DNA of 48,509 nucleotides, from positions 1-48,509 of the forward strand of contig JAJYJB010000007.1 of the NCBI GenBank assembly GCA_021789735.1, written 5' to 3'. A model generated the notes under the pieces. That model was not told where the DNA came from. It made no database searches and was given only the letters and a program-made list of their open reading frames with translations. The translations under genes were made by a program, and so were the position numbers. Of this stretch, positions 22,916-31,400 are shown piece after piece; the stretch's first letter is position 1; every line of letters starts with the position of its first letter. The stretch is from Nitrospirota bacterium (GTDB lineage Bacteria; Nitrospirota; Thermodesulfovibrionia; Thermodesulfovibrionales; JdFR-88).

Positions 22916-24037
22916 TCAAAACCTGAGAATGGCCCCGATCCTGCCCAGGCCGCGCAGCTTTTCGTTTTCCGGCACGGCCACAACGCGCCCTCCGTTCTCA
23001 ACCGTCTTTTCCATGAGCAGGTCAATAAGATAGTTTACACCATACATGTCCCCGCCACACCAGCGGCAGTTCTCCGGGCTCAAAGACAGGGCATCGCAGC
23101 TGGAGCAGGCGTATCCCTCCTGTTTCAGCGCAGGGTCCGCAAGCAGGGTCATTATCCTTTTTTCTCCGGACATGAGGATGACGTCCTCGATGCCCAGGAC
23201 GGCCCCTTTGTCCTTGTGGGCCCGGGTAACGAGCTCGTCGACCATTTTTTCCTTTTCGCCGCGCTCATATGCCTCTACGACCGGAAGCGCCCTGTCCAGT
23301 ACCTGACGGGACGTCTCGTACATCCCCGCGTGGAACTCACCTATTATCCTGTCTGAAAGGTCCTCCGGAAGCTTTTCCCTGCCCATGGCAAGGGTCTCCT
23401 GCGGCCCGCCGATGACGATCCTGGAGATGCCCTGTTTCCGGACAAAGTCCGAGAGCTGCCGGACCACCTCATTTAAATGGAGGCCGACGTGGAATTCGGC
23501 ATGCCTCTCGAACCGGTCCTGCTCCAGGGCAAACCAGCCGCCCTTTTTGTGTTTGCCGATCACGTCCGGGGTCCTTATCTCCCCGTACTCGAGTATCTCT
23601 CCCATATGGACCACGAACATCCTTGCGTCGTCCTTGCTCAGAAGGAGGATGAGATGCCGCGGGTAGGAGTCCATGAGGTCGAAAAGCGGTTTCAGGTAAG
23701 GCGAGGTGTCCACGAATATTCCGCTTTGCACCGGCATCGCCAGATGGTATTCCTTCCAGAACCCCCCGCTCTTGCGGCTGATCAGGCATACGGCCTTCTT
23801 GAACTGAGGCTTCTGGCCTGTAAAATATCTTTCAAGGAGCTCAAGGTCGTCCTTCACCTTCTTGAAGACCGGCTTGTCCAGCCCCTCAGCCGTCTCCTTC
23901 AGCATGTTTCTGACCTTGATCATGTATTCGCCATTCGGGTTGGTGACCGGGTCCACGTTCAGGTAAAGACTCACATAGTAATTGCCGCCGTGGTTTTTTA
24001 TCGCGGCTATCCCCTTTAATTCCTCAAGATTCAGCAT
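22916..24037 (-). CDS. Bacterial eRF1-like protein (baeRF / Vms1-related)
   Basis: A protein of 373 residues. The ATG at 24037 has a textbook AAGGAGGAG site; a longer frame reaches 24061. The layout follows archaeo-eukaryotic release factor-like proteins of bacteria: an N-terminal domain with Y-V-S-L-Y-L-N-V-D, a central domain with LLLSKDDARMFVVHMGEI and RIVIGGPQETL, and a C-terminal L7Ae-like domain carrying a zinc-ribbon-like C-S-S-C and C-R-W-C pair. No GGQ peptidyl-hydrolysis motif was seen, so it is not a normal termination factor. Related baeRF proteins are thought to act on stalled or idle ribosomes. It overlaps the permease gene by 14 nt. Confidence 0.72.
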   Translation of the reverse strand: MLNLEELKGIAAIKNHGGNYYVSLYLNVDPVTNPNGEYMIKVRNMLKETAEGLDKPVFKKVKDDLELLERYFTGQKPQFKKAVCLISRKSGGFWKEYHLAMPVQSGIFVDTSPYLKPLFDLMDSYPRHLILLLSKDDARMFVVHMGEILEYGEIRTPDVIGKHKKGGWFALEQDRFERHAEFHVGLHLNEVVRQLSDFVRKQGISRIVIGGPQETLAMGREKLPEDLSDRIIGEFHAGMYETSRQVLDRALPVVEAYERGEKEKMVDELVTRAHKDKGAVLGIEDVILMSGEKRIMTLLADPALKQEGYACSSCDALSLSPENCRWCGGDMYGVNYLIDLLMEKTVENGGRVVAVPENEKLRGLGRIGAILRF

Positions 24038-25088
24038 GGTCTCCTCCTTCCGGGTTTCCAATTAATTCAAGGACCGAAATGAAAATGGCCAGTGTCAGGG
24101 GCCCGAGGACGAGCCCTATGATGCCGAAGACCTCAACTCCGCCCAGGACGCTGAAAAATATGAGAAGCGTGTTCATTTTCGTCTTGCCGCGTATGATGAG
24201 CGGCCTTAGGAAATAGTCCACCAGCATGCTTATGAGAAAAACGCCTATCAAAAGCAAGGCCAGCCCCTTTTCCGGCTGGCCGGAAAGGAAAAAATAGATG
24301 GAGCCCGGCAGCCAGACCCCGGCGGTCCCGATGATGGGCACAAAGGAGGCAATAAACGTCATCGCCCCCCAGAACACCGGGGAGGAAACCCCAAGCGCCC
24401 AGAACGCCAGGCCGCCTATCAACCCCTGGATGATGGCCACCAGCACGCCCCCGAAGATGGTGGAGACCACCATCCCCTTTGCCTGCCCTATAAGCCTTGT
24501 CTTATTCCTTTCAGAGAAGGGCAGGTAGTCTTTTACCCTGCTTATGTAGTCCGGCCCGTCCTTGAGGAAAAAGAAAACGGAAAACATCATCAGCACGAAA
24601 TCGAAGATCACCGCAAGCAGGTTCTTTGCCCCCACCGAAAGCGCCTCCAGCAGGTGCTTCCTCAGGCTGGCCAGCCACTTTCCCACGATCTCATCGACGC
24701 TCGTACTGTTTGCCTCCAGAATGGGCCTTAGATGGGCAACCAGCCACTGCACCGCCGGATGGGAGAGGACCCTGTGAAGATTGATCTGCCCCTTTTCAAA
24801 CTGCTGGACAAGCTGCCCAAGCTCCAGTACAAGGACATAGCCCAGCGAGGAGACGGGACCGAAAATGAAAACGGCCACCACAAAAAGCGTAGCAAGCGAA
24901 GCAAGGGACTTTACCTTGAACCACTTGAGGCAAATGACATAAACGGGATAGAAGATTATGGAAACCACTATCGCCCACACTATGGGGCCCAGGAAAGGGG
25001 CGATTATTTCATATGAGAGATACCCGAGGACGCCCAGAAAAAACAGAAGGGCTATGGAAAAAAAGAACCTGTTATCCTTCCTGTCCAT
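24024..25088 (-). CDS. AI-2E family transporter (PerM/TqsA type)
   Basis: A protein of 354 residues with about eight membrane segments: a hydrophobic pair at the N-terminus, a long amphipathic region (about 85-160), then FDFVLMMFSVFFFLKDGP, P-I-I-G-T-A-G-V-W-L-P and DYFLRPLIIRGKTKMNTLLIFFSVLGGVEVFGIIG, the family's diagnostic C-terminal block. Members export small solutes or work as sodium/proton antiporters; the cargo cannot be inferred. Its start overlaps the end of the hydrolase gene by 17 nt. Confidence 0.9.
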   Translation of the reverse strand: MDRKDNRFFFSIALLFFLGVLGYLSYEIIAPFLGPIVWAIVVSIIFYPVYVICLKWFKVKSLASLATLFVVAVFIFGPVSSLGYVLVLELGQLVQQFEKGQINLHRVLSHPAVQWLVAHLRPILEANSTSVDEIVGKWLASLRKHLLEALSVGAKNLLAVIFDFVLMMFSVFFFLKDGPDYISRVKDYLPFSERNKTRLIGQAKGMVVSTIFGGVLVAIIQGLIGGLAFWALGVSSPVFWGAMTFIASFVPIIGTAGVWLPGSIYFFLSGQPEKGLALLLIGVFLISMLVDYFLRPLIIRGKTKMNTLLIFFSVLGGVEVFGIIGLVLGPLTLAIFISVLELIGNPEGGDHAES

Positions 25089-25845
25089 TATTGTCTTCCA
25101 ATTTCCGGGTATTGTCTTCCCATTTCCGGGCCGCCGCTCTTATGAAAGAGTCGAATATCCCTTCGGCAAAAGGGTCTCCGGCCATTCGCTCCGGGTGCCA
25201 TTGCACGCCGGCAAAAAAAACGTGCTCCTTTGAATAAAAAGCCTCTATCAGACCGTCCTCCGAGCGCGCCGCCGGGCAAAGCGCCACAGCGGGCCTGTTT
25301 ATCCCCTGGTGATGGCTGCTGTTTACCATGAACCGTCCCCTGGGGAACGGCCCTGCCCCTGAAATTATTATCTCATGGAAGCCCTGCCTGTGCTCTATAA
25401 GCTTTTTTTCTTTCTTTTCTTGCCCGCATTCCGCCGCTGAACGGCCGCCCATATCGGTCTCGATGTCCTGGTAAAGCCCTCCCCCGAGCGCCACATTGAT
25501 GAGCTGCATGCCATAGCATATGCCCAGGAGGGGCTTGTCATGATGAAAGGCGGCCCTTATGAGGGCCACCTCAAAATCGGTCCTGCCTGCAGGAACGAGC
25601 TTCATCTGGACCCTTTCTTTTTCACCGTAATAGGAAGGCGCGATATCGTCTCCGCCAGGTATCAATATCCCGTCCAGAGACAGGAACACCTCTTCCGGGC
25701 TGCCGGCGGCCGGCACCGCCACAGGCGCCCCTCCGGCCTCAAGGACCGCCATGGCATATTCCTCCCTGAGGGCGGCCCGCCCGCGCACGGGGACATGACA
25801 GGGACCGGTGGTTATCCCTATTAGAGGTCTTTTTTTAAAGCGCAT
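25072..25845 (-). CDS. Class I glutamine amidotransferase-like hydrolase (gamma-glutamyl type, PuuD-like)
   Basis: A protein of 257 residues beginning RPLIGITTGP, with IPGGDDIAPSYYGE, the nucleophile elbow LLGICYGMQL (catalytic Cys) and G-V-Q-W-H-P-E (His and Glu) of the peptidase C26 family. Members hydrolyse gamma-glutamyl bonds, for example gamma-glutamyl-GABA. Its operon partners are a D-aminoacylase and an amidase, so a role with cell-wall-derived or gamma-linked peptides is possible (inference). The C-terminal 15 residues contain a short duplicated R-K-W/L-E-D-N motif. Confidence 0.88.
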   Translation of the reverse strand: MRFKKRPLIGITTGPCHVPVRGRAALREEYAMAVLEAGGAPVAVPAAGSPEEVFLSLDGILIPGGDDIAPSYYGEKERVQMKLVPAGRTDFEVALIRAAFHHDKPLLGICYGMQLINVALGGGLYQDIETDMGGRSAAECGQEKKEKKLIEHRQGFHEIIISGAGPFPRGRFMVNSSHHQGINRPAVALCPAARSEDGLIEAFYSKEHVFFAGVQWHPERMAGDPFAEGIFDSFIRAAARKWEDNTRKLEDNNGQEG

Positions 25846-25915
25846 GATGCTGCCTTGCGGGCGGCCGGAAAATAAAAAACGAAAGAGATGAGCAAAAGCA
25901 AAGAGAAAACAAAAA

Positions 25916-27505
25916 CTATTTGCCCTTTCTAAGGACCCTGCCAGGCCGCTTCCCCGTGAGGGCCCCTCCTGTTATGACCGCCTCGCCGTTCACGATGAGA
26001 TGCTCAACGCCCCTGGCCTTTTGAAAGGGCTCTTCAAAGGTGGCGGTGTCCGCAAGAGGCCCGGGGTCGAGGACCGCTATGTCGGCGACAAAGCCTTCCC
26101 TTATCATTCCCCTTCCGGCAAGCCCGAAGGTGTCCGCGGGAAGCGAGGTTATCTTTCTTACCGCCTCTTCCATCCCCAGGAGGCCCTCTTTAATTGTATA
26201 CCTTTTAAGGAAACGGGGAAAAGTCCCAAAGGCCCTTGGGTGGGGCTTGCCCGTCACGCTGGGGCCGGAGAATGAGCGGGCCGAGCTGTCGGAGCCCACC
26301 ATCACCCATGGCAGCCTGTAGAGCCTGCGGAGGTTGTCCTCGTTCATGCTGTGGAATATCGCCTGCACCCGCACCTCGCCCTTCACGAGAACATGAAAGA
26401 GCATCTCAAGGGGGGACTTTTTTTCCGCCCGCGCGATCTCGCCCAGGCTCTTGCCTTCCATCCATTTGTCGGCCCCGTTTGGAGTGGAGGATATGTATAC
26501 GCTTTCCCAGTAGAGGGCGTCCTTTTGTATCTCGCCTGCTATCTTTCCGAGCGTGGCAGGGTCTTTGAGCCTGGCGAGCTCCTCCGTTGAGCCCCCCTCA
26601 TACGCCCATGCGGGAAGGATTGTATCCAGGTCCGTTGATGCGGCCGTATAGGGATAGCGGTCCGCGCTGGCCCTGAGCCCGGAAGCCCTGGCTTCTTCCA
26701 TCGCCTCTATTGCCTGTGACAGCTTGCCCCAGTTCTGCCTGCCGGCCGTTTTCATATGCGAGACCTGGAGCCGGCCCGCGGCCCTGCCTATGGTTACAGC
26801 CTCCCCGATCGCCTCGATGAGGCTGTCCCCCTCGCTCCTCATATGCGTGGCATAAATAAAATTTCCGGCCGCGGCGCTTTTGCCTGCCCGCGCAAGCGCC
26901 ACAAGCTCTTCAGTCCGGCTGTAGGCCCCCGGCGGATAGATAAGGCCGCTCGAAAGCCCTATGGCCCCTGCCTTAAGTGATGCCTCAAGGTGCGCGGCCA
27001 TTTCGTTCAGCTCCTGGCCTGAGGGCGCGCGGTCCGCATAGCCAATTACGGACGCCCTTAAGTTGCCATGGCCGGTGAGGGTGGCAAAATTCATGAGGAG
27101 TCCACGTCTTTCGAGGATGTCCAGGTATTGCCCCAGGCCCTCCCATCTTTCCTTTATCCCGTACTGGGCGAGATCGCTTTCCCTTTGCTGCCTGGCAGCG
27201 CCTATGAGAGGACCTCCGGAGAGGCCGCAGTTCCCGTTGACCTCGCAGGTCACCCCCTGGAACAGCTTTCCCTCCGCAGCAAGAGGGTCCGCGAGGAGGG
27301 TAAAATCGGAATGGCTGTGTGTGTCTATGAAACCCGGAGTGACATAAAATCCATCAGCCTCTATGACCGATGCGGCATCATCCTTTTGCGCCCTGCCAAT
27401 GAAGGATATGCGCCCGCCCGAGATGCCCACGTCCGCCTGGACGGCAGGATTGCCGCTTCCGTCAAAAACCGCCCCCCCGCATATGAGAATATCGAATTTT
27501 TTCAT
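25916..27505 (-). CDS. N-acyl-D-amino-acid deacylase (D-aminoacylase) family amidohydrolase
   Basis: A protein of 529 residues. The amidohydrolase metal site is seen in PGFIDTHSHSDF, followed by Q-G-V-T-C-E-V-N-G-N-C-G (the metal-bridging Cys typical of D-aminoacylases), L-T-G-H-G-N-L-R, T-H-M-R-S-E-G, V-S-H-M-K and a late V-G-S-D-S-S-A. The family removes acyl groups from D-amino acids or acts on related peptides. It precedes the gamma-glutamyl hydrolase gene by 70 nt in the same orientation. Confidence 0.92.
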   Translation of the reverse strand: MKKFDILICGGAVFDGSGNPAVQADVGISGGRISFIGRAQKDDAASVIEADGFYVTPGFIDTHSHSDFTLLADPLAAEGKLFQGVTCEVNGNCGLSGGPLIGAARQQRESDLAQYGIKERWEGLGQYLDILERRGLLMNFATLTGHGNLRASVIGYADRAPSGQELNEMAAHLEASLKAGAIGLSSGLIYPPGAYSRTEELVALARAGKSAAAGNFIYATHMRSEGDSLIEAIGEAVTIGRAAGRLQVSHMKTAGRQNWGKLSQAIEAMEEARASGLRASADRYPYTAASTDLDTILPAWAYEGGSTEELARLKDPATLGKIAGEIQKDALYWESVYISSTPNGADKWMEGKSLGEIARAEKKSPLEMLFHVLVKGEVRVQAIFHSMNEDNLRRLYRLPWVMVGSDSSARSFSGPSVTGKPHPRAFGTFPRFLKRYTIKEGLLGMEEAVRKITSLPADTFGLAGRGMIREGFVADIAVLDPGPLADTATFEEPFQKARGVEHLIVNGEAVITGGALTGKRPGRVLRKGK

Positions 27506-27613
27506 CTTCCCTGCCTTGAATATCTTTTTTAATTTTTTATTTTATTGTTTTTTCCGAGCGCGGTGAGCATTGCCTCTTGCAGCCAAAAGGAATTTTGAAA
27601 TAGGTTCTTTATT

Positions 27614-29011
27614 TTATCTCTGGGCCATGGCGCGGAGGGCCCGCACCGGCTCACCCCTGAAGTAATTTCCAATGCCCGCCGCTATGCCCTTTGCGACCTC
27701 GTCAATATAAGAGCCCTCGTTCAGCAGTATTTCATCTCTCGGATTGGACAGGAATGAGACCTCCACCAGAACGGCCGGCATTCTGTCGCCGACCAACACA
27801 TAGAAAAGCGCGTTTTTTACGCCCAGGGCGGGCTCATTGGGATGGTACTCGCGCACTTTCGAGCCGACCGCGTCCTCGATGTAGTTGGCAAGCCTTAAAG
27901 AGCCGTCTCTCTTGTCCTCAAGCTGGAGAGAGGCAAGTATGTAGCCAAGCTGTGTCCTGGCCTGCTTCTGCCTTTTAAGGGATATCTCGTTTTCCCTGGC
28001 CGCCACCCTGTTTGCCTCGGCATCGTTAGTCCAGTTGAGAAAATAGGTGGTTATGCCACGCGTCTGCAGGTCGGAACTCCAGTTTATGTGTATGGAAACG
28101 AATATGTTCGCGTGTACCCTGTTGGCAAAGAGCGTCCTGTTGTCCAGGGTTACGAACTTGTCCGTGTCACGCGTGAGGAAGACCTCGTAGTGCGGGTCCC
28201 GGCTCAGTATGCCGGCGAGCTTTCTGGCTATCTCCAGGGTATACTGCTTTTCGTGATAGCCGTCCGCTCCGCTTGTTCCAGGGTCTTTCCCTCCGTGGCC
28301 CGGATCGATCACTATGCGCCATTTATTGAAAGGAAACACGCCGGCTTTCATTGCCTCAGCCGTTTTTTTCCAGGCGGTCTTTTCCACAAGATGGCCTCCA
28401 TCGGCATCGCGGCCCGCGGCGGGCGGCGCACTTTTTTCCACATCCGGCGCCGGTCTCTCTTTTGCGGGGGCGCTTTGCGGTCCGGACGCCGCCTTCAGGA
28501 CATCTTCCTTTATCGAGTTGACGCGGTCTGCAATGTTCCCCAATGATTGCGTGGCGGCTTCTTTCTGTTTCCGGACGCGGGGCCTGTCTTCAGGGTGCGA
28601 GAACCCTTCGGAGAAATCAAGCACAAGGCCTGAATCATCTTTGCCGGAAGGCCTGGTTATGCTGACGTTTGGGGTGTTTTTAAATTCAAACACGACCCTT
28701 ACCGTACCGGGATCGAACTGCGCAACCCTCACCGCCTTAATGATGCCCCCGGCCTTGAGCCCCTTTAGAAAACAAAGGCCTCTTTTCAGGTTCGAATCCA
28801 GGAGGTCCACATAAACTCTCTGCGGATCGGAAAGGGCATGCTCCCTGAAATCCACCTTGCCGTTTGTCTCAAGGACACATCGCGCCTGCCCAGCCCCTGA
28901 CGATATCCTGACGCCCTTAAGTTCGCAGCCCGCTGCGGGCCCCGGCCCGGAGAAAAGAAAAAGAAGCGCCACCGGGAAAAATGAAAAAAACAAAAAAGCC
29001 CTTCTGCTCAT
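27614..29011 (-). CDS. N-acetylmuramoyl-L-alanine amidase with AMIN domain
   Basis: A protein of 465 residues from the ATG at 29011, which overlaps the NifU-like stop as ATGA and gives a signal peptide (RRAFLFFSFFPVALLFLF). An AMIN domain (about 30-135) precedes a low-complexity linker. The zinc amidase_3 domain follows with V-I-D-P-G-H-G-G-K-D-P-G, a E-x-Q-Y-T-L-E-I block, F-V-S-I-H-I-N and a final V-L-V-E-V-S-F-L-S-N-P. Periplasmic AmiC-type enzymes of this kind split septal peptidoglycan. Its coupling to a NifU-domain gene is unusual. Confidence 0.93.
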   Translation of the reverse strand: MSRRAFLFFSFFPVALLFLFSGPGPAAGCELKGVRISSGAGQARCVLETNGKVDFREHALSDPQRVYVDLLDSNLKRGLCFLKGLKAGGIIKAVRVAQFDPGTVRVVFEFKNTPNVSITRPSGKDDSGLVLDFSEGFSHPEDRPRVRKQKEAATQSLGNIADRVNSIKEDVLKAASGPQSAPAKERPAPDVEKSAPPAAGRDADGGHLVEKTAWKKTAEAMKAGVFPFNKWRIVIDPGHGGKDPGTSGADGYHEKQYTLEIARKLAGILSRDPHYEVFLTRDTDKFVTLDNRTLFANRVHANIFVSIHINWSSDLQTRGITTYFLNWTNDAEANRVAARENEISLKRQKQARTQLGYILASLQLEDKRDGSLRLANYIEDAVGSKVREYHPNEPALGVKNALFYVLVGDRMPAVLVEVSFLSNPRDEILLNEGSYIDEVAKGIAAGIGNYFRGEPVRALRAMAQR

Positions 29012-29247
29012 ACCGCCTTCACTTGAGATATCTTCAACTCCGGCAATTCCTTTTTGATCGTGGACTCCACCCAGTTCTTCATTGTAAGCATGGACATGGG
29101 GCACCCTTCGCACGCCCCTTTGAGCCTTACATATATGACCCCGTCCCTGATATCGACAAGCTCTATGTCCCCGCCTTCGGATTTCAGCCCCTGGCGTATT
29201 TTCTCAAGCGTAGCTTCAACTTTATCCCTTAACACGCTGTTTTCCAT
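29008..29247 (-). CDS. NifU C-terminal domain (Nfu-type Fe-S scaffold) protein
   Basis: A protein of 79 residues matching the stand-alone NifU/Nfu domain: L-K-S-E-G-G-D-I-E-L-V-D, V-Y-V-R-L-K-G-A-C-E-G-C-P-M-S (the CxxC that binds a bridging Fe-S cluster) and a T-I-K-K-E-L-P-E-L end. It delivers or assembles Fe-S clusters in the cytoplasm. It is first in a two-gene unit with the amidase and has a recognisable promoter upstream (29261-29289). Confidence 0.92.
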   Translation of the reverse strand: MENSVLRDKVEATLEKIRQGLKSEGGDIELVDIRDGVIYVRLKGACEGCPMSMLTMKNWVESTIKKELPELKISQVKAV

Positions 29248-29260
29248 ATATATTTGTCAG

Positions 29261-29289
29261 ATATTAAAAAATAATATTAAATTTTGCAA
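29261..29289 (-). promoter_or_regulatory. Promoter of nifU-like/amidase unit
   Basis: Minus strand TTGCAA (29284-29289), 17-nt AT-rich spacer, TAATAT (29261-29266), leader about 10 nt to the ATG at 29247. Confidence 0.45.
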
Positions 29290-29347
29290 GGGAAAAATGG
29301 AGGCTGGCCGCACCATGAGGAAGGAAAACGGAATTGAAAAGGCGGTG

Positions 29348-30793
29348 CTATCCTTTCACGACGCCCATAGGCAGAAGCTTTGCCACTTTGGATGAAAGAC
29401 CGGCCCCGTGCACTACATCCACCACGCTTGAGATGTCCTTGTAGGCTTCGGACATCTCCTCGGCAAGCGTCTGCTTCCCGGCGGACATGACGATTATCCC
29501 CCTGTCCTCAAGCTCCCTGCAGATGGACCTTCCCCTGGCGCGTCTCAGAGCCTCGTGTCTTGAAAGCACCCTGCCCGCGCCATGGCACGTAGAGCCCCAT
29601 GTCTCTTCCATGGCCCTTTGGGTGCCAAGAAGGACAAAGGAGGCCCGCCCCATGTCGCCCGGCACAAGCACGGGCTGTCCCGTCTCCCTGTAGAGGGCGG
29701 GCAGCTCCGGATGTCCGGGCGGAAAGGCCCTGGTGGCGCCTTTCCTGTGGACCGCCAGTGTACTCATGCGCCCCTCGACCATGTGCTCTTCCATTTTTGC
29801 CATGTTGTGGGCCACATCGTATACCATCGTCATTCCAAGCTCCTTTGGCCCCATTCCAATGACCCTCATGAAGGCCTCCCTGGTCCAGTGCATGATGACA
29901 TGCCTGTTGGCCCAGGCATAGTTTGCGGCCGCCCGCATCGCCCCCAGATAATCCCTGGCCTCTCTGGAATTTACAGGGGCGCAGGCAAGCTCCCTGTCAG
30001 GCAATGTGATGCCATATTTCTTTATGGCCCGCTCCATCACTTCCAGGAAATCCGTGCAGACCTGGTGCCCAAATCCCCTGGAGCCGGTATGTATCATGAC
30101 GGTGACCTGGCCCCTGAAAAGCCCGAGCTTTTCCGCGGCCTTTTCATCGTATATCTCGTCCACCTTCTGGATCTCCAGAAAATGGTTTCCGCTGCCCAGG
30201 GACCCTATTTGAGAGTGTCCCCTTTCCCGGGCCCGGAGACTTACCATAGAAGGGTCGGCCCCTTCCATTGCCCCTCCGGACTCGGTGCGCTCCAGGTCCA
30301 TGGCGCTGCCCATCCCCTTGCTGACGGCCCAGCGCGCGCCCATGGACATCACCTTTTCAAGCTCGCCCGGCTCAAGGCGGAGCTTTCCCTTGGAGCCTAC
30401 CCCCGAAGGTATCTCCTCATATAAAACTCCAAGGAGCTCCCTGAGCCTGGGCGCAACCGCATCCGCCCTTAGATCGCTCCTTAAAAGCCTTACGCCGCAG
30501 TTTATGTCATAACCCACTCCCCCGGGGGAGATGACCCCGCCTTCCTGGCCGAAGGCGGCCACCCCGCCTATTGCAAACCCGTAACCCATATGGATATCCG
30601 GCATTGCGAGCGAGGCTTTTATTATCCCCGGGAGCGTCGCTACGTTTGCCACCTGCCTTATCGCCCGCTCCTCAAGCCCTTCGCCCAACGCGGCGTCCAG
30701 ATATATAACACCGGGGACCTTCATCCCCTGCACATAGGTGTCCGGAACTTCGATCCTGAATTCGTCTATCCTTCTGAGCGTCTGGACAGCCAT
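29348..30793 (-). CDS. rtcB: RNA-splicing ligase RtcB
   Basis: A protein of 481 residues with all RtcB hallmarks: M-P-D-I-H-M-G-Y-G-F-A-I-G-G, GGVGYDINCGVRLL (metal-binding Cys), H-T-G-S-R-G-F-G-H-Q-V, Y-D-V-A-H-N-M-A, P-G-D-M-G-R-A-S-F-V-L and S-T-C-H-G-A-G-R-V-L-S-R, whose histidine receives GMP. It joins 2',3'-cyclic phosphate and 5'-OH RNA ends using GTP and manganese. It follows the archease gene in the same orientation; archease is the known activator of RtcB turnover. Confidence 0.96.
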   Translation of the reverse strand: MAVQTLRRIDEFRIEVPDTYVQGMKVPGVIYLDAALGEGLEERAIRQVANVATLPGIIKASLAMPDIHMGYGFAIGGVAAFGQEGGVISPGGVGYDINCGVRLLRSDLRADAVAPRLRELLGVLYEEIPSGVGSKGKLRLEPGELEKVMSMGARWAVSKGMGSAMDLERTESGGAMEGADPSMVSLRARERGHSQIGSLGSGNHFLEIQKVDEIYDEKAAEKLGLFRGQVTVMIHTGSRGFGHQVCTDFLEVMERAIKKYGITLPDRELACAPVNSREARDYLGAMRAAANYAWANRHVIMHWTREAFMRVIGMGPKELGMTMVYDVAHNMAKMEEHMVEGRMSTLAVHRKGATRAFPPGHPELPALYRETGQPVLVPGDMGRASFVLLGTQRAMEETWGSTCHGAGRVLSRHEALRRARGRSICRELEDRGIIVMSAGKQTLAEEMSEAYKDISSVVDVVHGAGLSSKVAKLLPMGVVKG

Positions 30794-30830
30794 TTTCCCT
30801 ATTCCCCGCCTCCGTGTCCCTCTTTGTCCT

Positions 30831-31259
30831 TCATATGTCGAATATCACGTCAAGGCTCCACAGGCCGTCCTTCTTTTCGACCGACAGCCCGTGATAGGTC
30901 GCGGCCTTTATCAGAAGCCCCCTGGAATGCCTGGCCAGGTCGAACTGCTCCCCGTGCACATCGGCCTTCAGTCTGCCCCTTCCGGTATTTTCCATCTCCA
31001 TCTGTTTTATATCCACCCTTCTGCCCACAAAGCCATATGCGTCGAAGTGAAATACCAGCTCGTTCAGGAATCTTACCAGAAGCCCCTCAGGGCTTTCGCC
31101 TGCGGCCTCCACCTCGATGGTGACGTCCTCCTTCACGCCGCCAAGGTCCGTTATCAGGCTGTACATGCCCGTTGCGGCGGCCTCGAAGGCCTCCCGGAGG
31201 CTTCCGCCCATGGCCCTGATGCCGGCATCGCCAGATATGTCCAGCGTCTCATAACTCAT
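30831..31259 (-). CDS. Archease, RtcB activator
   Basis: A protein of 142 residues. Archease features seen: D-I-S-G-D-A-G-I-R-A-M-G near the N-terminus (the usual D-h-x-A-D-x-x block), F-E-A-A-A-T-G-M-Y-S-L-I-T-D, a F-L-N-E-L-V-F-H-F-D-A-Y block and the C-terminal I-K-A-A-T-Y-H-G-L-S-V. It speeds RtcB guanylylation and multiple turnover. No ribosome site precedes the ATG, and a promoter (31266-31294) ends just before it, pointing to a leaderless message. Confidence 0.93.
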   Translation of the reverse strand: MSYETLDISGDAGIRAMGGSLREAFEAAATGMYSLITDLGGVKEDVTIEVEAAGESPEGLLVRFLNELVFHFDAYGFVGRRVDIKQMEMENTGRGRLKADVHGEQFDLARHSRGLLIKAATYHGLSVEKKDGLWSLDVIFDI

Positions 31260-31265
31260 ATGCCC

Positions 31266-31294
31266 ACGCTACCATGCATCCTGAAATGAGTCAA
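31266..31294 (-). promoter_or_regulatory. Promoter of archease-rtcB, likely leaderless
   Basis: Minus strand TTGACT (31289-31294), 17-nt spacer, weak TAGCGT (31266-31271); 6 bases then separate the -10 box from the archease ATG. Confidence 0.4.
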
Positions 31295-31337
31295 GAAAAG
31301 GGGGAAAAAGTTTTAAATAAAAAAACTTGCTTTTTTA

Positions 31338-31378
31338 TAGTTTTTATAAATAATAAAAACTGTGCATTGAAGTTGCAC
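31338..31378. repeat. Two consecutive hairpins in archease-PilZ gap
   Basis: A perfect 9-bp stem AGTTTTTAT/ATAAAAACT with a 5-nt loop (31338-31360) is followed by TGTGCA/TGCACA with a 7-nt loop (31360-31378). They sit in the very AT-rich divergent intergenic region 31260-31479, immediately upstream of or overlapping the PilZ promoter. Confidence 0.5.
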
Positions 31379-31400
31379 ATTATAACTAATAGTTTATATG
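31372..31400 (+). promoter_or_regulatory. Promoter of PilZ gene
   Basis: TTGCAC (31372-31377), 17-nt spacer, TATATG (31395-31400). The spacer holds an AACTAATAGTT palindrome in almost the same register as in the FkbM promoter. Leader about 75 nt. Confidence 0.45.
31384..31394. promoter_or_regulatory. Operator candidate inside PilZ promoter spacer
   Basis: AACTAATAGTT, an AACY-N3-RGTT match. It occupies spacer positions 7-17, against 3-13 or 5-15 for the FkbM site depending on the strand read. Confidence 0.4.

Noticed and set aside
31265..31273. GGTAGCGTG on the minus strand before archease, resembling the ops core
   Set aside because: It overlaps the predicted -10 box and would not be transcribed; it also lacks the GGC at the front of the ops core.
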